Assembly (NCBI GenBank): GCA_036676415.1
Contig: JAKFCX010000015.1
Location: 186,001 to 250,000 of the forward strand
Direction: 5' to 3'
DNA from: JAEZDC01 sp036676415
GTDB taxonomy: Bacteria; Bacteroidota; Bacteroidia; Chitinophagales; Chitinophagaceae
Length of the DNA stretch: 64,000 nt
Shown here in pieces: positions 61,101-64,000 of this stretch. Each line of letters starts with the position of its first letter. Position 1 is the first letter of the stretch. The notes under the pieces are model-generated. The model ran no database searches, had not been told where the DNA came from, and was given only the letters and a program-made list of their open reading frames with translations. A program made the position numbers and the translations under genes.

Positions 61101-61327
61101 GAGATAATATCAATGACGTCTGGAGAATCGGGAATATTGAATTCTACCCCAATAGTAAAGTGTTTGTCTACAACCGTTATGGTCAACAGGTGTTTTTCTC
61201 TGAGGGTTATGGAAATCCATGGGATGGAAAATCAAAAGATAAACCACTTGCTCCATCAACTTACTACTACATCATCGACATCGGAGATGGAAAAAGAACA
61301 ACCGGATGGATTTTATTGTTGAGGTAA
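58163..61327 (+). CDS. Giant T9SS type B protein, choice-of-anchor L plus tandem Ig-like repeats
   Basis: A 1054-residue secreted protein. Signal peptide 1-23 (SGSVKAQ). Residues about 30-275 form a choice-of-anchor L domain (LAQKILGQGITITNAQYIGN and VRYIFASEEYPEFNCHDYND). Residues about 410-960 hold seven or eight Ig/PKD-like repeats of about 69 residues; six contain WNTGAT and a Cys pair (AICE and LNGC) likely to form disulfides. The last 80 residues are a gliding-motility-associated type B sorting domain (NAFSPNGDNINDVWRI ... YNRYGQQVFF ... YYYIIDIGDGKRTTGWILL), which directs export through the type IX system. Probably a surface filament or adhesin; no enzyme motif. Confidence 0.93.
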   Translation: MMRHFLNILGLIIVLVISGSVKAQLTVTTNNSPTQLAQKILGQGITITNAQYIGNSVSAGIFKSVPGSFAIDSGIVLTTGRAKTLGTSWGVDGAGNNQASYPTGSPGDALLTTYAGKATQDACILQFDFVPQGDSLYVRYIFASEEYPEFNCHDYNDVFGFFIKGPGFLPPGPNVWHNIALVPDLTSKVPVTINTINNGVPAGNISNCQQYPGVNSPFPQYYVDNQSGVHVTFDGHTVILTAKVKVIPCQTYTIKLGIADVTDGGWDSGVFIEANSFMSKKEISTSTQGPYTDPQNNNSTTLIEACKTGQIKLNRNPEVTGAFTLNSSFATYPGTATPLVDFTTDMPATISFAANETEKTFNFTATADALNEGLEKIVARFAKGTCTTVFVDSAILYIRDSLIYRNRFDTSLCSISPIDISAHIPVPSATNSYAWNNGGSTQTITVNQPGIYIATHTYSQRCQNIDTFVIVSNDPTVVINQTDPQFICPGDTISLTATSTANSIVWNTGATTNSIQVSAPGDYWVTGEKQGCIKADTITIVAKTVPVANLGADTAICETGNVILDVTYPGATYIWNTGATTETISVNTAGEYSVTSTLNGCTAKDTINVIVSPIPAVNLGVDTSICENATIQLNANYTGASYEWNTGATTSSISVTAAGIYSVINTLNGCIAKDTINIAVTPAPVVELGNDTTICSYNTLQLDVTNAGANYLWNTGATTASIIVNTTGQYSVITSLNGCSVRDTIDVTVTPAPVVNLGRDTAICENRTIQLNAAFTGATHEWNTGATTSFITVSTGGMYSVLNTLNGCIARDTINITVQTAPSIDLGPGTSICEYDTLLLSVNYPGASYAWNTGATDSAIAVSDSGRYTVTASLNGCTAADTINIGYNTMPVANAGVDIIIPTNTTAQLSAAQHANNASYLWSPASSLSDPAIPNPVASPVIATEYTLLVTSVDGCIAEDKMMVRVTFPLVIPNAFSPNGDNINDVWRIGNIEFYPNSKVFVYNRYGQQVFFSEGYGNPWDGKSKDKPLAPSTYYYIIDIGDGKRTTGWILLLR
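59604..60842 (+). repeat. Tandem 207-bp coding repeats
   Basis: Six units of about 69 codons, each with WNTGAT, within the T9SS type B gene. The unit starts near 59817 and 60024 are exactly 207 bases apart. Confidence 0.85.
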
Positions 61328-61539
61328 GACTAAAAAACACTTAAAGAACTAACTCCTTATAAAAGCGATATTTATCACAAGTGTTTAATCGTAAGCTGAA
61401 AGATCTATTAATTTGCTCCCTGATTATAATCTTCTTATAAGCGGTTTTTGCAGCCGCTGGTATGTCACTTGCCTTTAGCGGAATGTATCTTCAATTTCGA
61501 AAGAAGATTTCCATTACATACCTATAAAAACATACCCCT

Positions 61540-62433
61540 ATGCAATTCACAACACGCAAGTTTGCAAATGTTGCAGCTGTTATTATGATCAATGCTCTTT
61601 TGGTTGGTTGTACAAAGGCTACGCTTAACAAAAAACCTGTCAGAAATACAGCAACACCTACAGTTACAACAACGACCACTACTACAACTACTCCTACGAC
61701 TACAACCACTACCAGCACATCTTATGTTTTCAATGTGGGCTTTACCTGGCTCGATGGTTTGTATTCATTAACACAGGCAACAACAGATTTTAAAAGTGTG
61801 CTGGGCTGGGCTCCTACACGTATGAATATCTCATCAGGCACTATGAAAACGACCCTGGCAAAGAATGTTGTAGGACCGGATGGTGGATTGGTATCATGGA
61901 TAGATGTACCTGATGCTGCAGGATATCAACTGAACTTTGATATGATGTTTGACAGCCAGTTCGATTTCAGTGCTGGTGGTAAAGTTGGTTATGGATTTCT
62001 ACTGGGTGAAGGATATACAGGTGGTGTTCCAGGAACAGACGGAAATGGTGGCAGTGCCAGGTTGATGTGGTACAAAGGATGGGATGGACGTGTTTACCTG
62101 AAACCTTATCTATACTACAAAGATCAGCCAGGACAATATGGTAATGATTTCGCTAAGTCGTATCCTGCTACAGGAAGTGTTGCGAAAGGAACATGGTATA
62201 ATGTGAAGATGCTGGTGAAAAGCAATACCGGTTCTAACACAGACGGCAGAATTCAAATGATCATAAATGGAACAACCGTTATGGACCAGCCTATACGCTG
62301 GACAACGAATGATCTGAAACGTTTGATCAACAGGGTTTGTTTTGAAACCTTCCGTGGTGGTGCAGATGCAACATGGCAGTCAACCACTGATGGCCATATC
62401 TATTTTGATAACGTTACGCTTGCTGCAATATAA
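61540..62433 (+). CDS. Lipoprotein with polysaccharide-lyase-like domain
   Basis: A 297-residue lipoprotein: AVIMINALLVGCTKATL gives a lipobox Cys at about 24. Residues 39-60 are a Thr-rich linker. The rest (65-297) is a jelly-roll domain like the PL14/PL20-type lyases: GTMKTTLAKNVVGPDGG, YQLNFDMMFDSQFDFSAGGK, ARLMWYKGWDGRVYLKPYLY, FETFRGGADATWQSTTDGHI. Likely a surface lipoprotein that binds or cuts an acidic polysaccharide such as glucuronan or alginate; activity is inferred. A terminator follows. Confidence 0.82.
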   Translation: MQFTTRKFANVAAVIMINALLVGCTKATLNKKPVRNTATPTVTTTTTTTTTPTTTTTTSTSYVFNVGFTWLDGLYSLTQATTDFKSVLGWAPTRMNISSGTMKTTLAKNVVGPDGGLVSWIDVPDAAGYQLNFDMMFDSQFDFSAGGKVGYGFLLGEGYTGGVPGTDGNGGSARLMWYKGWDGRVYLKPYLYYKDQPGQYGNDFAKSYPATGSVAKGTWYNVKMLVKSNTGSNTDGRIQMIINGTTVMDQPIRWTTNDLKRLINRVCFETFRGGADATWQSTTDGHIYFDNVTLAAI

Positions 62434-62452
62434 TTACATACTTCTTCTAAAG

Positions 62453-62481
62453 AAAAACGCTTCATCACGAAGCGTTTTTTT
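62453..62481 (+). terminator. Rho-independent terminator
   Basis: Eleven-bp stem AAAAACGCTTC/GAAGCGTTTTT with loop ATCAC, then TTATT. Confidence 0.85.
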
Positions 62482-62542
62482 ATTGTGTTGAGTGATCAAA
62501 GATTGACTAGACTACAACTAACTTCGTTTAACAATAATCAAT

Positions 62543-63130
62543 ATGACAGATTCTACAACGTTTCTTAATAACATCATCCGGCAAAGAAGATCAGTAAAAC
62601 CAAATCAATTCAAAGCAGGAGAGATCATTCCTGATGAAATCATACAACAGGCATTGATCAATGCAACATGGGCACCAACTCATGGAAAAACAGAGCCCTG
62701 GTATTTTATTATTTATACAGGTGATGGGATAAAAACACTATCCGATTTCCAGGCTGAAGCATACAAACAACAAAGCGGTGAGAAATTTACAGAAGCAAAA
62801 TACCTGAAGCTGAAGGAGAACTATTTGAAAGCTTCCCATGTTATTGCTATTTGCATGAAGAGAGATCCTTTACTAAAAATTCCAGAGATAGAAGAAGTTG
62901 CAGCAGTGGCTGCATCAGTACAGAATCTTTCACTTACACTTCATGCCTATGGATATGGTGGATACTGGACAACAGGTGGAGTAACATACTATGATTCGGC
63001 AAAACCATTTTTTGGCCTTGGAATAAACGATAAGTTGATGGGATTTTATCTTGCTGGTGTCATAGCCGAAACACCGCTGGCACCTATAAGAAAATCAATA
63101 GACCTAAAATCAAAATGGATACGCTTGTGA
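62543..63130 (+). CDS. Nitroreductase family flavoprotein
   Basis: A 195-residue FMN-dependent oxidoreductase of the YdjA/NfnB-like group. FMN-binding residues are in the N-terminal RQRRSVKPNQF and in the APTHGKTEPWYFII stretch; the last third has VAAVAASVQNLSLTLHAYGYGGYWTTGG. It should reduce nitro compounds or quinones with NAD(P)H; natural substrate unknown. Single gene. Confidence 0.93.
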   Translation: MTDSTTFLNNIIRQRRSVKPNQFKAGEIIPDEIIQQALINATWAPTHGKTEPWYFIIYTGDGIKTLSDFQAEAYKQQSGEKFTEAKYLKLKENYLKASHVIAICMKRDPLLKIPEIEEVAAVAASVQNLSLTLHAYGYGGYWTTGGVTYYDSAKPFFGLGINDKLMGFYLAGVIAETPLAPIRKSIDLKSKWIRL

Positions 63131-63260
63131 TTAATAATTATAATGATGTGCTTTCTGCTTTAATCAAATTTATTTACATTCACTCTCTAAGGCCAGCCTA
63201 AAAGATAATTACACAGGACATCTTCGAAAGACCGGGTATCATTCATCTTAATTCTGCATT

Positions 63261-64000
63261 ATGGAAATCACCGGCACAAAAAGATTGTTCAGATTCAAAC
63301 CAGCTAGTAAACAACGCTATCATTCAGATTTGAACCCTGCCTTAACTGCAAGGGTTACTTCTATTGATCTCCTGAGAGGGATCGTGATGATCATTATGGC
63401 ATTAGACCATGTGAGAGACTATTTTCATGCAGATGCTTTTTTATTTGATCCTACAGATCTCAGTAAGACAAATGTTCCATTGTTTTTTACCCGGTTCATC
63501 ACACACTTTTGTGCTCCGGTATTCATGTTGCTGAGTGGAACTTCGGCTTACCTGGTAGGTATGAGAAAAGGGAAAAGAGCACTAACAAAGTTTTTATTTA
63601 CCAGGGGACTATGGCTTGTCTTCCTGGAACTTACTATAATTAATTTCGGCTGGTTCTTCGACTTTGGATATGCCAATACAGGTACCTTGGTTATCTGGGC
63701 CTTAGGCATGAGCATGATATTTTTATCTGCACTGATACATTTACCCAAAGCTGTAATACTGCTATTAAGCTTAGCCATGATCTTTGGACATAATCTTTTG
63801 GACACAGTTCATGTTGAAGGTAATGGTGTTGGACCTGTGATCTGGGCTTTACTGCATGAGCCTAAAATTTATCCTGGCAACAACATAACCTTCTTTGCAT
63901 TATACCCGTTAGTTCCGTGGATAGGTGTGATGTCGTTAGGTTATTGTTTAGGTACATGGTACCACAGCAGTTATTCTCCCGAAAGAAGAAAGAAGTTATT
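63261..64000 (+). CDS. DUF1624 / HGSNAT-type membrane acyltransferase, 5' part
   Basis: The first 246 codons of a membrane protein that runs off the window. It has a basic N terminus, then the family motif RVTSIDLLRGIVMIIMALDH, with DHVRDYFHADAF following, and about five helices in view (for example FTRFITHFCAPVFMLLSG, GLWLVFLELTIINFGWFF). DUF1624 proteins belong to the heparan-alpha-glucosaminide N-acetyltransferase group and may acetylate envelope sugars. No stop codon is reached by base 64000, and the frame is open throughout. Confidence 0.9.
   Translation, partial: MEITGTKRLFRFKPASKQRYHSDLNPALTARVTSIDLLRGIVMIIMALDHVRDYFHADAFLFDPTDLSKTNVPLFFTRFITHFCAPVFMLLSGTSAYLVGMRKGKRALTKFLFTRGLWLVFLELTIINFGWFFDFGYANTGTLVIWALGMSMIFLSALIHLPKAVILLLSLAMIFGHNLLDTVHVEGNGVGPVIWALLHEPKIYPGNNITFFALYPLVPWIGVMSLGYCLGTWYHSSYSPERRKKL

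Noticed and set aside
61660..61720. ACN-rich low-complexity tract as a CRISPR or regulatory repeat
   Set aside because: It codes for the Thr-rich linker of the lipoprotein and has no repeat-spacer structure.

Overview
The window is chromosomal DNA of a member of the Bacteroidota, most likely the family Chitinophagaceae (inference). Support: low GC (about 40 percent by eye), TAnnTTTG-type -7 promoter elements a short distance before many starts with almost no Shine-Dalgarno sequences, gliding protein GldC, type IX secretion (T9SS) cargo with both type A and type B C-terminal sorting domains, a SusC-like/OMP beta-barrel receptor with a CarboxypepD-regulatory N-domain, futalosine-pathway menaquinone enzyme MqnC and DUF6089. 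I saw no tRNA, rRNA, CRISPR array, transposase or phage module, and no gene-free stretch longer than about 300 bases.

Layout. 1-7.3 kb (minus strand): envelope and NAD cluster (uppS, DUF6089 barrel, nadK, POTRA-barrel protein, CBS/ACT protein, hydrolase), then cvpA-like, yqeY-like and gldC. 7.3-18 kb (plus): uvrB, a TPR histidine kinase overlapping its LuxR-type response regulator, a large T9SS cargo protein, an esterase and an AsmA-like protein. 18-24 kb (minus): ECF sigma factor with a coupled HxxxCxxC zinc anti-sigma candidate, AI-2E family permease, KAS III-like enzyme, hydrolase plus half-size asparaginase, mqnC. 24-30 kb (plus): two-lobed aspartyl protease with PDZ, secreted endonuclease, an M16 protease pair (one active, one lacking the zinc motif), holin-like membrane protein. 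30-42 kb: barrel receptor, recA, small enzymes and lipoproteins, UvrD/PcrA helicase. 42-46.5 kb: regulators, a secreted NTF2-like protein, a membrane protein and a cupin. 46.5-57.5 kb: a stress-like accessory island. 57.5-64 kb: tag, a giant repeat-rich T9SS type B cargo protein, a polysaccharide-lyase-like lipoprotein, a nitroreductase and the start of a DUF1624 membrane acyltransferase.

The main discovery is in the island at 46.5-57.4 kb. Six transcription units share one unusual promoter architecture: TGTGA, 4 bases, TGTAA, 16 bases, TGTAA (TATAA in one), 21-22 bases, then a -7-like nAnCTTTG/A box. The two TGTAA boxes are exactly 21 bp apart in all six. The downstream TGTAA lies where the -33 element should be. 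This is the geometry of AraC-type activator half-sites (21 bp period, promoter-proximal half-site touching RNA polymerase). In the middle of the island sits an AraC-type regulator with an N-terminal domain resembling a heavy-metal-associated fold (50298-50858); its own promoter lacks the boxes. The controlled genes would be two tiny unknown proteins, a glycine-zipper OmpA lipoprotein, cupin + YtxH, an ice-binding (DUF3494) adhesin-like protein + OmpA protein, and a lipoprotein followed by a winged-helix-like protein, a small barrel and a response regulator. A regulon assignment is inference; the boxes themselves are read directly.

A second unexplained signal is a dispersed intergenic repeat with the core TGCGACGCAA (four copies share 17 identical bases), found six times in the window, several of them just upstream of genes.
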